Source: Rhizobium sp. RM
GTDB lineage: Bacteria > Pseudomonadota > Alphaproteobacteria > Rhizobiales > Rhizobiaceae
Assembly: GCF_013390595.1 (NCBI RefSeq)
Contig: NZ_JACAWV010000006.1
Coordinates: 1 to 64,000 of the forward strand
Direction: 5' to 3'
DNA length: 64,000 nucleotides
The notes under the pieces are model-generated. The model saw only the letters and a list, made by a program, of their open reading frames with translations, did no database searches and was not told the DNA's origin. Of this stretch, positions 8,632-17,799 are shown in pieces (the first letter of the stretch is position 1; each line of letters begins with the position of its first letter). The translations under genes were made by a program, and so were the position numbers.

Positions 8632-10899
8632 TCAAATAGGGATGGAATGGGTCGCTGCAAAACGCAGCAGCACATCACGCATGCCTTCCAGCGACTTGTG
8701 ATCGTCCAGGGCCGCATTCATCTCCTCGGCGAGATGCCCCGCGTCGAGACCCAGCAGCATGGCCTTCACAGGGCCGATCGCCGTTGGCGACATGGACACC
8801 GAACGAAAGCCAAGGCCGATTAAAGCCATTGCCGACAGCGGTTTTCCTGCCATTTCGCCACACAACGTCACCGACGTGTTGTGGCGCTCTCCTGCCCTAA
8901 CGATATCGCGCAGAATGCGCAGGAACGGCTTGCCGAGAATGTCGAACCTGTCGGACACCCGGGCATTGCCACGGTCAACTGCCATCGAGAACTGGAACAG
9001 ATCGTTCGAGCCGACGGAGACGAAATCCACTTCCTGCATCAGTTCATCGAGCTGCCACATCAGTGACGGCACTTCGAGCATGGCGCCGAACTGCAGCTTC
9101 TTGGGGAGTGCATGGCTGAACTTCGACAGGTGCTGGACCTCTTTCTGGAAGAGATCGCGCGCCGCGCGAATTTCAGAAACCTCTGTCACCATCGGCAACA
9201 TCATGCGCAGCTCGGCACCCGCCGCAGCACGCAAAAGCGCGCGCATCTGCGTACGCATCAGCCCTGGCCGATCCAGTGAGAGGCGGATCGCCCGCCAACC
9301 GAGCGCCGGATTTTCCTCTTCCTGGCCGCGCATATAAGAGACCACCTTGTCACCGCCGATATCCAGCGTGCGGAAGGTGACCGGCCTGCCCTTGGCCTGA
9401 CGCAACACGGAACGGTAGAAGGCTTCCTGCTCTTCCCCCTTCGGCATGTTCGACGCAATCATAAACTGCAGTTCTGTTCGGAACAGACCTATCCCGTCCG
9501 CACCGGATTCCTCAAGCTGCGGCAGATCCACCAAAAGACCGGCATTCATCTTGAGATTGACCTTCTGGCCGTCCTTTGTGACAGGTTCAACATTGCGAAG
9601 CGCGCGGAATTGCTCCTGCCGGCGGGCACGCAAACGGACCTTTTCTTCATAGGCGCGCTGCAGATCCGCCATCGGGCGCAGATGCACCTGACCGTCCTCA
9701 CCGTCGATGATGATCGGGTCATTATTTTCAGCAAGCGCCACGACGCCCGCAGCCTGCCCGATGATGGGAATACCCATGGCTCGGGCGACGATAACGACGT
9801 GGCTGGTCACAGCACCGTCTTCGAGCACGAGGCCGCGCAACTTCTCACGCGGATAGTCGAGCAGTTCGGCAGCCCCCATCGCACGCGCCAGAACGATGGC
9901 ATCCAGCGGAAAGTCCTGTTCTGAACTGCGACCACCATAGCCAATCAACTGGCGAAGCAGGCGATTAGCGAGGTCATCGAAATCGTGCATGCGTTCGCGA
10001 AGATAGGGGTCAGTCAGGCGCATCATGCGCGCCTTGGTATCGCTCTGAACCTTTTCGACTGCTGCTTCCGCCGTCAGGCCGTTGCGGATTGCCTCTTCCA
10101 TGCGCCGCACCCAGCCCTGGTCGTGGGCAAACATGCGATAGGTTTCGAGAACTTCGCGATGTTCGCCTTCTGTGGGCACATCACGCCGCTGCAACATGTC
10201 GTCAATCGAGATCCGCAACGAACCAATAGCATCGGCTAGACGGCGAATCTCAGTGTCGGCATCTTCATTGAGGAGATTGGTAACGACGATTCTTGGGTCA
10301 TGCAGCACGACGTGACCAAGACCGATGCCTTCGCCATAAGCATCGCCATCGATGGAGACGGCGCGCGTCAAATCCAGCTCGACACCGGGACGGGTGATCT
10401 TCTTCAATTCACCGCTCGCCACTATTTCCGCAATAAGCATCGCGGTTGTCTCAAGCGCTTCAACTTCATCCTCCCGGTACGTTCGGCTGGCCTTGTTCTG
10501 GACCACAAGAACGCCAAGAGTGCGACCGGATCGCAAAATCGGCACGCCGAGGAAGGAATGATAAATTTCCTCTCCGGTTTCAGGCAGATAGCGGAAGGCC
10601 GGGTGTGCCTGGGCATCGGAAAGATTAAGGGGTTGGGCTGAAGCTGCGATGGTGCCGACAAGACCCTGCCCCATTTTGAGCTGGGCGAGATGGACGGCAT
10701 CCTTGTTCAATCCCTCTGTGGCGTAAAGTTCGAGAACGCCATCGGAGCGAAGCACGTAGACCGAGCAAACCTCCGCCACCATATTGCTGGCAATCTGACG
10801 GACGATCTGGTCCAGACGCTCCTGCGGCTCAAGGTGCTCCGCCATCATTTCGCGCAGCCGCTTGAGCAGGACACGTGGACCTGCGGACAGGTCTCTCAT
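8632..10899 (-). CDS. ptsP: Phosphoenolpyruvate-protein phosphotransferase PtsP (EI-Ntr)
   Basis: PtsP is the enzyme I of the nitrogen phosphotransferase system. It passes phosphate from PEP to NPr and then EIIA-Ntr, which adjust carbon, nitrogen and potassium physiology rather than sugar import. The 755-residue protein has an N-terminal GAF domain (about 20-160) that senses nitrogen metabolites in this family, a PEP-utilising N-terminal region, the swivelling domain with phospho-His367 in GAVTSH, and a C-terminal PEP-binding barrel with the catalytic cysteine in LCGEMAG. The ATG at 10899 follows GGGGAG. Position downstream of lysC and upstream of prfA is a familiar rhizobial arrangement (from memory). 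Confidence 0.95.
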   Translation of the reverse strand: MRDLSAGPRVLLKRLREMMAEHLEPQERLDQIVRQIASNMVAEVCSVYVLRSDGVLELYATEGLNKDAVHLAQLKMGQGLVGTIAASAQPLNLSDAQAHPAFRYLPETGEEIYHSFLGVPILRSGRTLGVLVVQNKASRTYREDEVEALETTAMLIAEIVASGELKKITRPGVELDLTRAVSIDGDAYGEGIGLGHVVLHDPRIVVTNLLNEDADTEIRRLADAIGSLRISIDDMLQRRDVPTEGEHREVLETYRMFAHDQGWVRRMEEAIRNGLTAEAAVEKVQSDTKARMMRLTDPYLRERMHDFDDLANRLLRQLIGYGGRSSEQDFPLDAIVLARAMGAAELLDYPREKLRGLVLEDGAVTSHVVIVARAMGIPIIGQAAGVVALAENNDPIIIDGEDGQVHLRPMADLQRAYEEKVRLRARRQEQFRALRNVEPVTKDGQKVNLKMNAGLLVDLPQLEESGADGIGLFRTELQFMIASNMPKGEEQEAFYRSVLRQAKGRPVTFRTLDIGGDKVVSYMRGQEEENPALGWRAIRLSLDRPGLMRTQMRALLRAAAGAELRMMLPMVTEVSEIRAARDLFQKEVQHLSKFSHALPKKLQFGAMLEVPSLMWQLDELMQEVDFVSVGSNDLFQFSMAVDRGNARVSDRFDILGKPFLRILRDIVRAGERHNTSVTLCGEMAGKPLSAMALIGLGFRSVSMSPTAIGPVKAMLLGLDAGHLAEEMNAALDDHKSLEGMRDVLLRFAATHSIPI

Positions 10900-11071
10900 C
10901 GCGTTTGCTCCCCGACTGTTTCGAACCGGCTTTCACACATCCGGGAATCGAAACGTCTTTTTAAAATTTATAGCGCGAGAAGCGCGCCCCGCAAGGGACG
11001 CGTTTTCATGATACGCCACATCGGAAGAACGCGGCTCCGAAAAACGGAGCATCGGGTACCGACGTCTTATA
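10900..11071. other. lysC-ptsP intergenic region
   Basis: The 172-base gap separates two same-strand genes. It contains a six-base hairpin (GCTCCG/CGGAGC around 11033-11049) just after lysC with no T run, and the ptsP leader. No further signal was seen. Confidence 0.3.
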
Positions 11072-12349
11072 TCAGTTCTTATCGAGACCGTAAGCAGAAT
11101 GCAAAGTGCGAACCGCCAGTTCGGCATAGGCACCATCGATCAAAATCGAAATCTTGATTTCGGAGGTGGTGATAGCCTTGATGTTGATGTTCTTCTCGGC
11201 AAGTGCCTTGAAGGCGCTTGCTGCAACACCAGCGTGGCTACGCATGCCGATACCGATAACGGAGACCTTCGCAAGTCCAGTCTCGTTCTGGGCAACATCA
11301 AAACCGATGGTGGTCTTGTTGTCTTCAAGAACCTTGAGCGCCTTGGCGACGTCGCCCGACGGGACCGTAAAGGTCATGTCAGTGCGCGAACCATCTTCCG
11401 AAATGTTCTGAACGATCATGTCGACGTTGATGTGCGCCTCGGCAAGCGGTCCGAAAATCGCGGCGGAAACACCCGGGCGGTCTGCCACGCGGCGCAGCGA
11501 AATCTGTGCTTCATCCTTGGCATAGGCAATGCCGGTTACGACTTCCTGTTCCACGATTTCATCCTCGTCACAAATCAAAGTACCGGGCGGGTTGATGAGG
11601 TCGCCCATGCCCGGTGCATCGGGATCCTCGAAACTGGAGCGCACAAAGGTACGAACCTTGTGTACCATCGCAAGCTCGACCGAACGCACCTGAAGAACCT
11701 TCGCACCGAGAGAGGCCATTTCGAGCATTTCCTCGAAAGCAACTTTCTTCAGGCGACGCGCCTTCGGCACGATGCGGGGATCTGTGGTGTAGACACCATC
11801 CACATCCGTATAGATATCGCAGCGATCAGCCTTAACAGCGGCAGCGATGGCAACGGCCGACGTATCCGAACCGCCACGACCGAGCGTTGCGATCCGGTTA
11901 TCCGGACCAAGCCCCTGAAAACCGGCAACGACAGCAACCTGACCCTCACCCATGCGGCGAACGATATCGGTTCCATCGATTTCGAGAATGCGGGCAGCGC
12001 CATGGGCATTGTCCGTGCGGATCGGGATCTGCCAGCCCTGCCATGAGCGGGCGTTGATGCCAAGCGACTGCAACGCAACTGCCAGAAGGCCAGACGTCAC
12101 CTGTTCGCCGGACGCCACGATGGCATCATATTCGCGCGCGTCATAAAAAGATGCAGCGCTGGCACCAGCAACCTTAGGTGTATTCTGCACCCAGTCCACC
12201 AGCTCGTTCGTTTTGCCGGACATGGCGGAAACGACAACGGCCACTTCATGGCCAGCATCCACTTCGCGTTTCACATGCCGCGCGACATTGTGAATGCGTT
12301 CAAGGTTCGCGACGGACGTGCCGCCGAATTTCATGACAATGCGAGCCAT
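11072..12349 (-). CDS. lysC: Aspartate kinase LysC
   Basis: Aspartokinase phosphorylates aspartate in the first step towards lysine, threonine, methionine and diaminopimelate. The 425-residue product begins MARIVMKFGGTSVAN, with the KFGGTS nucleotide-binding motif, and has the catalytic amino-acid kinase domain up to about residue 245 followed by two ACT domains, where lysine and threonine feedback usually acts. I use the ATG at 12349 because the family conserves that N terminus. An open extension upstream has no supporting features. It reads away from the helicase gene at 12728. Confidence 0.96.
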   Translation of the reverse strand: MARIVMKFGGTSVANLERIHNVARHVKREVDAGHEVAVVVSAMSGKTNELVDWVQNTPKVAGASAASFYDAREYDAIVASGEQVTSGLLAVALQSLGINARSWQGWQIPIRTDNAHGAARILEIDGTDIVRRMGEGQVAVVAGFQGLGPDNRIATLGRGGSDTSAVAIAAAVKADRCDIYTDVDGVYTTDPRIVPKARRLKKVAFEEMLEMASLGAKVLQVRSVELAMVHKVRTFVRSSFEDPDAPGMGDLINPPGTLICDEDEIVEQEVVTGIAYAKDEAQISLRRVADRPGVSAAIFGPLAEAHINVDMIVQNISEDGSRTDMTFTVPSGDVAKALKVLEDNKTTIGFDVAQNETGLAKVSVIGIGMRSHAGVAASAFKALAEKNINIKAITTSEIKISILIDGAYAELAVRTLHSAYGLDKN

Positions 12350-12727
12350 AGCTTGACCAGTACCATCCCGTTTTCCCGCCGGCCCTTTTGTCGGGCGGGC
12401 GGACAAGAACAAACCCAATCGGTTCTTTCTGACAAAGAGCCTCAAGTTGCGGGTCTCTTACCGAAAAGGAGGGGGGCACGCAATGCCGTTTATGAACCAT
12501 GCGGTACGCCTTTTCCGGCGCGACGGCAGCGTCGTAGAATGCAAATATGGCCTTCAGTCACGAACCAGACTGAAAGAGCGTACCGCACTGCACTGTACAA
12601 ATGCGCCCATTCGCAGTATGAGCGCGGCAATCAAACCGGCCACGTGGCCGAAATGGCCGGTATCGGCTGCTTTATGACCTATGGGTTTCGAGCGGGTGCA
12701 GGCAGTATTATATCCGAAAGACGGTAG
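12350..12727. other. Divergent lysC / helicase intergenic region
   Basis: This 378-base gap should contain the promoters of lysC (minus) and the helicase (plus). A 64-codon frame at 12483-12677 follows a purine-rich AAGGAGG, but it matches no family I know and its codons overlap the inverted repeats at 12500-12587, so I do not call it a gene. A 14-base perfect palindrome lies around 12640-12653. Confidence 0.4.
12500..12587. ncRNA. Candidate three-way-junction RNA between lysC and the helicase gene
   Basis: A 10-base perfect inverted repeat (12500-12509 with 12578-12587) encloses a 5-base hairpin with a GCAG loop (12521-12534) and a 7-base hairpin TTCAGTC/GACTGAA with an 8-base loop (12553-12574). 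This is the layout of a compact three-way junction. It could be read in either direction: as a leader of lysC (about 150 bases away) or of the helicase (about 140 bases away). No known riboswitch was recognised. Confidence 0.3.
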
Positions 12728-14581
12728 ATGACAGACACCCAGGGTATCGCCCCGGCGATTGCACAGGCGTTGGAAAAACGCGGTTATAAAGATTTGACGC
12801 CGGTACAGAAGGCGATGCTTGCGCCTGAGCTGGACGGACAGGACGCGCTGGTTTCCGCCCAGACGGGCTCTGGCAAGACAGTTGCTTTCGGCATTGCTAT
12901 TGCGCCGACGCTGCTCCAGCAGAACGGCCGTTTCGGTTCGGCAGGCGCGCCGCTGGGCATCGCTATCGCCCCGACACGCGAACTTGCCATGCAGGTGAAG
13001 CGCGAGCTGGAATGGCTTTACGAATTCACCGGTGTTTCCATCGCTTCCTGCGTTGGCGGCATGGACATTCGCTCGGAGCGTCGGGCGCTGGAACGCGGTG
13101 CGCACATCATCGTCGGAACCCCGGGACGTCTTTGCGACCATATCAAGCGCGGCGCGCTTGACTTGTCATCTATCCGCGCCGTCGTACTCGATGAAGCAGA
13201 CGAGATGCTGGACCTCGGTTTCCGTGAGGATCTGGAGTTCATCCTGGAAGAATCGCCGGCAGACCGCCGCACGTTGATGTTCTCGGCAACCGTTTCGCGC
13301 AGCATCGCCAAGCTTGCCGAAAGCTATCAGAAGAATGCAGTACGCATCGCCACTGCCTCCGAGCAGAAGCAGCATAACGATATCGAATATCGTGCCCTGC
13401 TGGTCACGCCCGCCGACCGCGAGAATGCCATCATCAATGCGCTGCGGTTTTACGAAGCACGCAACACCATCGTGTTCTGTTCCACGCGCGCGAACGTGAA
13501 CCACCTGACGGCACGGCTTAACAATCGCGGCTTCTCTGTCGTGGCGCTTTCGGGTGAGCTCAGCCAGAACGAACGTACCCACGCGCTTCAAGCCATGCGT
13601 GACGGCCGCGCTCGCGTCTGCGTCGCAACGGACGTTGCAGCCCGCGGCATCGACCTTCCTGGCCTGGAACTCGTGATCCATGCCGATCTGCCAACCAATT
13701 CCGAAACGCTGCTGCACCGGTCAGGTCGTACGGGCCGCGCGGGCCAGAAGGGCGTCAGCGCCATCATCGTGCCCGTCAGCCAGCGCCGCAAGGCGGAACG
13801 CCTGCTGGAAGGCGCGAAGGTAAGCCCAACCTGGGTTCGCCCGCCATCGGTTGAAGAGATCATCGAACGTGACGGCACGCGTCTTTTGGCAGATCCCTCA
13901 CTCAACGAGGCTGTGGCCGACGATGAACGCGATTTCGTCAACCGGCTTCTGGAACAGCACGGCGCAGAAAAAGTCGCTGCTGCCTTCGTGCGCCTCTACC
14001 ACGCCGGACGCTCGGCACCGGAAGACATCACGGAAGTCTCGCTGGACAACAGCCGCAAACCGCGCCGAGACAGCTTCGAGCACGTCGAAAACAACGCGCC
14101 GCGTCGTGAGCGTTCCGATTTCTCGGACAGCGCCTGGTTCTCGCTCTCTGTAGGTCGCAAGCAAAGCGCCGAGCCGCGTTGGCTGATCCCGATGCTCTGC
14201 CGCTTCGGCAAGATCACCCGTCAGGACATCGGCGCGATCCGCATGCAGCAGTCAGAAACCTATGTGGAACTGGCAGCCGACGCCGTGGACCGCTTTACCT
14301 CCGCCATCGGCAAGGACATGACGCTCGAAAAGGGCATTCGTCTGAAGGCGCTGGAAGGCAAGCCGGAAATGACCGGTGGACATCGTGAAGACACGCGCCC
14401 AGCCAAGGCGCAGCGCAAATTCGAAAGACCCGACTTCAAAAAGAATGAGTCCTCGGGCGACGATCGCAAAGGCGACGACAAGCCCTGGAAGAAGAAAAAG
14501 CCTTTCGGCGACAAGCCGAAATTTGAGGGCAAGAAAGACAAGCCTTTCGAAAAGCGCCCACCAAAGCACAAGAAAAGCTGA
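12728..14581 (+). CDS. DEAD-box ATP-dependent RNA helicase with DbpA-type RNA-binding domain
   Basis: This is a cytoplasmic RNA helicase, likely acting in ribosome assembly or mRNA turnover. All core motifs are visible: AQTGSGKT at 44-51, PTRELA near 82, TPGR near 131, DEAD at 155-158, SAT at 186-188, and HRSGRTGRAG near 330. After the two RecA domains comes a DbpA-like RNA-binding fold (about 460-540), which in DbpA/DeaD proteins contacts structured rRNA. The last about 80 residues form a Lys/Asp-rich tail. The 617-residue length suits the DeaD/CsdA group, but the exact orthology is uncertain, so no symbol is given. The gene is monocistronic and ends at a clear terminator. Confidence 0.93.
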   Translation: MTDTQGIAPAIAQALEKRGYKDLTPVQKAMLAPELDGQDALVSAQTGSGKTVAFGIAIAPTLLQQNGRFGSAGAPLGIAIAPTRELAMQVKRELEWLYEFTGVSIASCVGGMDIRSERRALERGAHIIVGTPGRLCDHIKRGALDLSSIRAVVLDEADEMLDLGFREDLEFILEESPADRRTLMFSATVSRSIAKLAESYQKNAVRIATASEQKQHNDIEYRALLVTPADRENAIINALRFYEARNTIVFCSTRANVNHLTARLNNRGFSVVALSGELSQNERTHALQAMRDGRARVCVATDVAARGIDLPGLELVIHADLPTNSETLLHRSGRTGRAGQKGVSAIIVPVSQRRKAERLLEGAKVSPTWVRPPSVEEIIERDGTRLLADPSLNEAVADDERDFVNRLLEQHGAEKVAAAFVRLYHAGRSAPEDITEVSLDNSRKPRRDSFEHVENNAPRRERSDFSDSAWFSLSVGRKQSAEPRWLIPMLCRFGKITRQDIGAIRMQQSETYVELAADAVDRFTSAIGKDMTLEKGIRLKALEGKPEMTGGHREDTRPAKAQRKFERPDFKKNESSGDDRKGDDKPWKKKKPFGDKPKFEGKKDKPFEKRPPKHKKS

Positions 14582-14583
14582 TA

Positions 14584-14613
14584 AAAAAAGCCCCGCTTTC
14601 GCGGGGCTTTTTG
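14584..14613 (+). terminator. Intrinsic terminator after the DEAD-box helicase gene
   Basis: A seven-base GC-rich stem GCCCCGC/GCGGGGC (14590-14596 with 14601-14607, loop TTTC) is preceded by seven A and followed by TTTTTG, starting right after the stop codon. It probably also serves the converging gene ending at 14665. Confidence 0.9.
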
Positions 14614-14664
14614 TTTGCCGATCGGCGATCTTGAAGAAGACCGCCAATCATAAAAATGCAACAA

Positions 14665-15903
14665 TCAGAACGTCAGGGCGCGGTCGCCGTTTTCGTCCTT
14701 GATGCGGTTCGGCAAGCCGATCTTGTTCAGGATGTTGAGGAATGGCTGGGGTGGCAGCTCTTCAACGTTTGCCATCTGCTTCACATCCCACTCGCCGGTG
14801 GCAATAAGCATGGCAGCAGCAACCGGCGGAACACCGGCCGTATAGGAGATGCCCTGAGAACCGACTTCCTCGTAGGCTTCCTTGTGGTCGGCTACGTTAT
14901 AGATGAAGACTTCGCGCTCCTTGCCATCCTTGATACCCTTGACGATATCGCCGATGCAGGTCTTGCCGACATAATCAGGCGCCAGCGAGGACGGGTCGGG
15001 CAGGACAGCCTTGACCACCTTGAGCGGCACGACTTCCAGACCTTCCGCTGTCTTGACCGGCTTTTCGGACAACAAACCGAGGTTCTTCAGAACGGTGAAG
15101 ACGTTGATGTAGTGATCTCCAAAGCCCATCCAGAAGCGAACGTCTGCGCCGTCCATGTTCCTGGACAGCGAATGCACCTCATCGTGACCAGTCATGTAGG
15201 CCTTTTGTTTGCCAACGACCGGCAAATCGAATTCCTGACCGACTTCGAACATCTGGTTCGTCTGCCACTGGCCATTCTGCCAGGAATAGACGACGCCGGT
15301 GAATTCACGGAAGTTGATTTCCGGGTCGAAGTTGGTCGAGAACCAGCGGCCATGGCTGCCGGCATTGATATCAACGATATCAACAGACGTGACCTTGTCG
15401 AAGTACTCATCCTTGGCAAGACGGGCGTAAGCGTTGACAACACCCGGGTCGAAACCAACGCCGAGGATCGCGGTGATGCCCTTTTCCTTGCATTCCGCTG
15501 CGCGCTTCCATTCGTAGTTACCGTACCATGGCGGCGTTTCGCAGATCTTGGTCGGATCTTCGTGGATAGCGGTATCCATGTAAGCAACACCCGTATCCAT
15601 GCAGGCACGAAGAACGGACATGTTGACGAAAGCTGAACCGACATTGATGACGATCTGAACGCCGGTTTTCTTTATCAAGGCTTTCGTCGCCTCGATATCC
15701 ATCGCGTCAAGCGCATGAGCCTCAAGTTTTACATCAGTCTTGAGGCTCTTCTTTTCGCGTACGGATTCGACAATCTTGCGGCACTTTTCAAGTGTGCGTG
15801 ACGCAATATGAATGTCTCCCAATACATCGCTGTTCTGGGCGCACTTATGCGCCACGACCTGTGCTACGCCACCGGCGCCGATGATGAGAACGTTCTTCTT
15901 CAT
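14665..15903 (-). CDS. Carboxy(nor)spermidine synthase/dehydrogenase (saccharopine dehydrogenase family)
   Basis: In this pathway aspartate semialdehyde is condensed with a diamine, putrescine or diaminopropane, and reduced with NADPH to carboxyspermidine or carboxynorspermidine. The 412-residue protein begins with the Rossmann motif VLIIGAGGVAQ and shows the saccharopine-dehydrogenase-like layout throughout. The partner decarboxylase lies 84 bases upstream on the same strand, which makes the polyamine assignment much stronger than for a lone saccharopine dehydrogenase homologue. Lysine catabolism is the alternative but would not explain the neighbour. Confidence 0.9.
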   Translation of the reverse strand: MKKNVLIIGAGGVAQVVAHKCAQNSDVLGDIHIASRTLEKCRKIVESVREKKSLKTDVKLEAHALDAMDIEATKALIKKTGVQIVINVGSAFVNMSVLRACMDTGVAYMDTAIHEDPTKICETPPWYGNYEWKRAAECKEKGITAILGVGFDPGVVNAYARLAKDEYFDKVTSVDIVDINAGSHGRWFSTNFDPEINFREFTGVVYSWQNGQWQTNQMFEVGQEFDLPVVGKQKAYMTGHDEVHSLSRNMDGADVRFWMGFGDHYINVFTVLKNLGLLSEKPVKTAEGLEVVPLKVVKAVLPDPSSLAPDYVGKTCIGDIVKGIKDGKEREVFIYNVADHKEAYEEVGSQGISYTAGVPPVAAAMLIATGEWDVKQMANVEELPPQPFLNILNKIGLPNRIKDENGDRALTF

Positions 15904-15987
15904 TTCAGGTGATGCCCCCTTTATCCCCGCAGGGATGAGCTTGGTTGGATTTGGGTTTTACAAGAACCTCTTTCGGAGAGGCCGTTG

Positions 15988-17085
15988 TTACGACAGACTT
16001 TGCTCGTAATCGGCAAAGTCGAATTCACGAACGGCGCGTACGGTGCCGTCCAGTTCCTTGATGGCGATTGCCGGCATCTTGACGCCGTTGAACCAGTTCT
16101 TCTTGACCATCGTGTAGCCGGCAGCGTCCTGGAACGAAATCCGGTCGCCAACCGCCAGTGCCTTGTCGAATTTAAACTCGCCAAAAATGTCACCTGCGAG
16201 GCAGGACTTGCCACACACCATATAGGGATGGCTGCCATTGTTCGGCGAGACCTTGGCGCTTTCGCGATAGATCAGGAGGTCGAGCATGTGCGCTTCGATA
16301 GAGCTGTCGACAATGGCAAGGTTCTTGCCGTTGAACAGCGTATCGAGAACGGTAACCTCGAGCGTCGTGCTTTTGGTGATCGATGCTTCGCCCGGCTCCA
16401 GATAGACCTGAACGCCATATTTTTCGGAGAAGGCTTTGAGGCGATCACAGAACTGGTCGAGCGGATAGTTCTCGCCAGTGAAATGAATGCCGCCGCCCAG
16501 GCTGACCCATTCCGCACGCGACAGAAGCGAACCGAACCTCTCCTCGATCTGCGCCAACATGCGATCGAACAACGAAAAGTCGCTGTTTTCGCAATTGTTG
16601 TGGATCATGAAACCGGAGATACGGTCCATGACCTTTTCGACCTTGGCAACGTCCCATTCACCGAGACGGCTGAATGGACGAGCCGGATCTGCGAGGTCGA
16701 AGCTCGACGAACTGACCTGCGGATTGAGCCGAAGACCACGGGTAATACCAGACGCCTTGTCGGCAAAACGCTCAAGCTGACCAATCGAATTGAAGATGAT
16801 CTTGTCAGCGTTGGCAATGACTTCATCGATTTCGTAATCGGCATAGGCAACGGAATAGGCGTGGGTCTCACCCGCAAACTTTTCCTTGCCCAGACGAACT
16901 TCGTAAAGCGAAGACGACGTGGTGCCGTCCATATATTGCGACATGAAGTCGAACACAGACCATGTGGCGAAGCATTTCAGCGCCAGAAGCGCCTTGGCGC
17001 CGGATTTCTCCCGCACATAGGCAATCTTCTCCATGTTGTGGAGGAGTTTTGTCTTGTCGATCAGGTAATAAGGCGTCTGGAGCAT
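15988..17085 (-). CDS. nspC: Carboxy(nor)spermidine decarboxylase
   Basis: This PLP enzyme removes the carboxyl group from carboxy(nor)spermidine to give spermidine or norspermidine. The 365-residue protein belongs to the alanine-racemase-fold decarboxylases. The PLP lysine is probably Lys37 in ALLALKCFATW, an H-F-T-G-E segment follows in the barrel, and the C-terminal Cys region MVCGKSCLAGD matches this family. With the downstream dehydrogenase it forms a complete two-step route that does not need S-adenosylmethionine decarboxylase. The product in this organism, spermidine being my expectation, is inferred. Confidence 0.92.
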   Translation of the reverse strand: MLQTPYYLIDKTKLLHNMEKIAYVREKSGAKALLALKCFATWSVFDFMSQYMDGTTSSSLYEVRLGKEKFAGETHAYSVAYADYEIDEVIANADKIIFNSIGQLERFADKASGITRGLRLNPQVSSSSFDLADPARPFSRLGEWDVAKVEKVMDRISGFMIHNNCENSDFSLFDRMLAQIEERFGSLLSRAEWVSLGGGIHFTGENYPLDQFCDRLKAFSEKYGVQVYLEPGEASITKSTTLEVTVLDTLFNGKNLAIVDSSIEAHMLDLLIYRESAKVSPNNGSHPYMVCGKSCLAGDIFGEFKFDKALAVGDRISFQDAAGYTMVKKNWFNGVKMPAIAIKELDGTVRAVREFDFADYEQSLS

Positions 17086-17448
17086 CTCGGTATCACAGAT
17101 TGATTGGTGTCAAGGCACGTTTCGATTGATGGGCCTTATATGATGCTTGTTACAGGAAAACAAATGTCCGGCCCTTAAATCCTCGAAAAACCGAGTCTTG
17201 CGACAGATCCTTCAAGAAACCACGCGACGGCATGGAACAAACGACACAACCGCGCGTTCAGTCGATCAACGGGTAGAGTAATGCTCAACCTGAACGCGGG
17301 CTCGGTCGAAGAGATTTTACCTGAGGAAACATGACAACCGTTTTGCAGACTGCCTCCGTCACTGACGAATGCCCAGCACCGGGCGTCTTATGATTTCCCA
17401 CCTCCCACCGTTCCCGACACGCAACCTCACACCATAAGGAGCCTTCCC
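17086..17448. other. Divergent nspC / ElaB-like gene intergenic region with two tiny overlapping ORFs
   Basis: This 363-base gap contains the nspC promoter region on the left and a stress promoter at 17234-17258 on the right. Downstream of it two very short frames overlap by ATGA: 17281-17334 (17 codons, MLNLNAGS...) and 17331-17393 (20 codons, MTTVLQTA...). The second is preceded by GAGGAAAC. A small hairpin GCCC/GGGC follows near 17370-17385. Whether these leader ORFs are translated is unknown. Confidence 0.35.
17234..17258 (+). promoter_or_regulatory. EcfG (general stress) promoter candidate for the ElaB/YqjD-like gene
   Basis: GGAAC at 17234-17238 and CGTT at 17255-17258 are separated by 16 bases, an exact match to the alphaproteobacterial EcfG consensus. 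Orientation points to the gene at 17449, with a rather long leader of about 185 bases. Confidence 0.6.
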
Positions 17449-17790
17449 ATGGCAAGCGCACGCGACGTAAACGACAAGATCCAGCAATCCCTCGAAAATG
17501 GCGACGCCGCCGATGTGGCAGCACAGCTTGCGCAGCTTCGCGAGGACCTTGCCAATCTTGCCAAGAGCGTGAAAGCGCTTGGCGTTGGCGCCTCGCATGA
17601 ATTGAAAGCGCAAGCGGCTCGTGTGGCGGACGATGCGCTTACGGCCTCTGGCGAGATGGCCGACAATGTTCGCAACGAGATTTCGTCGCTGAATGACAGC
17701 CTGACCGACCAGGTTCAGAAAAACCCACTTCAATCGCTCGGCCTTGCCGTTGCGGCTGGCTTTGTCCTTGCTTTGCTGACACGTCGATAA
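17449..17790 (+). CDS. ElaB/YqjD/DUF883-like membrane-anchored protein
   Basis: The 113-residue protein has a long amphipathic, Ala/Asp/Glu-rich helical region (about 1-85) and a short C-terminal hydrophobic segment ending in Arg-Arg (about 93-113), preceded by QKNPLQSLGLAVAAGF. This is the signature of ElaB/YqjD tail-anchored inner-membrane proteins, some of which bind ribosomes in stationary phase in E. coli. The ATG follows AAGGAGCCTTCCC. It precedes a small membrane protein gene by nine bases, like the yqjD-yqjE pair. A candidate EcfG promoter upstream fits a stress role. Confidence 0.8.
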   Translation: MASARDVNDKIQQSLENGDAADVAAQLAQLREDLANLAKSVKALGVGASHELKAQAARVADDALTASGEMADNVRNEISSLNDSLTDQVQKNPLQSLGLAVAAGFVLALLTRR

Positions 17791-17799
17791 GGCTTCGCC

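Noticed and set aside
12483..12677. A 64-codon ORF behind AAGGAGG upstream of the helicase
   Set aside because: Composition is unlike a protein of this genome, no family is recognised, and it overlaps the inverted repeats at 12500-12587. Conservation data could reverse this.
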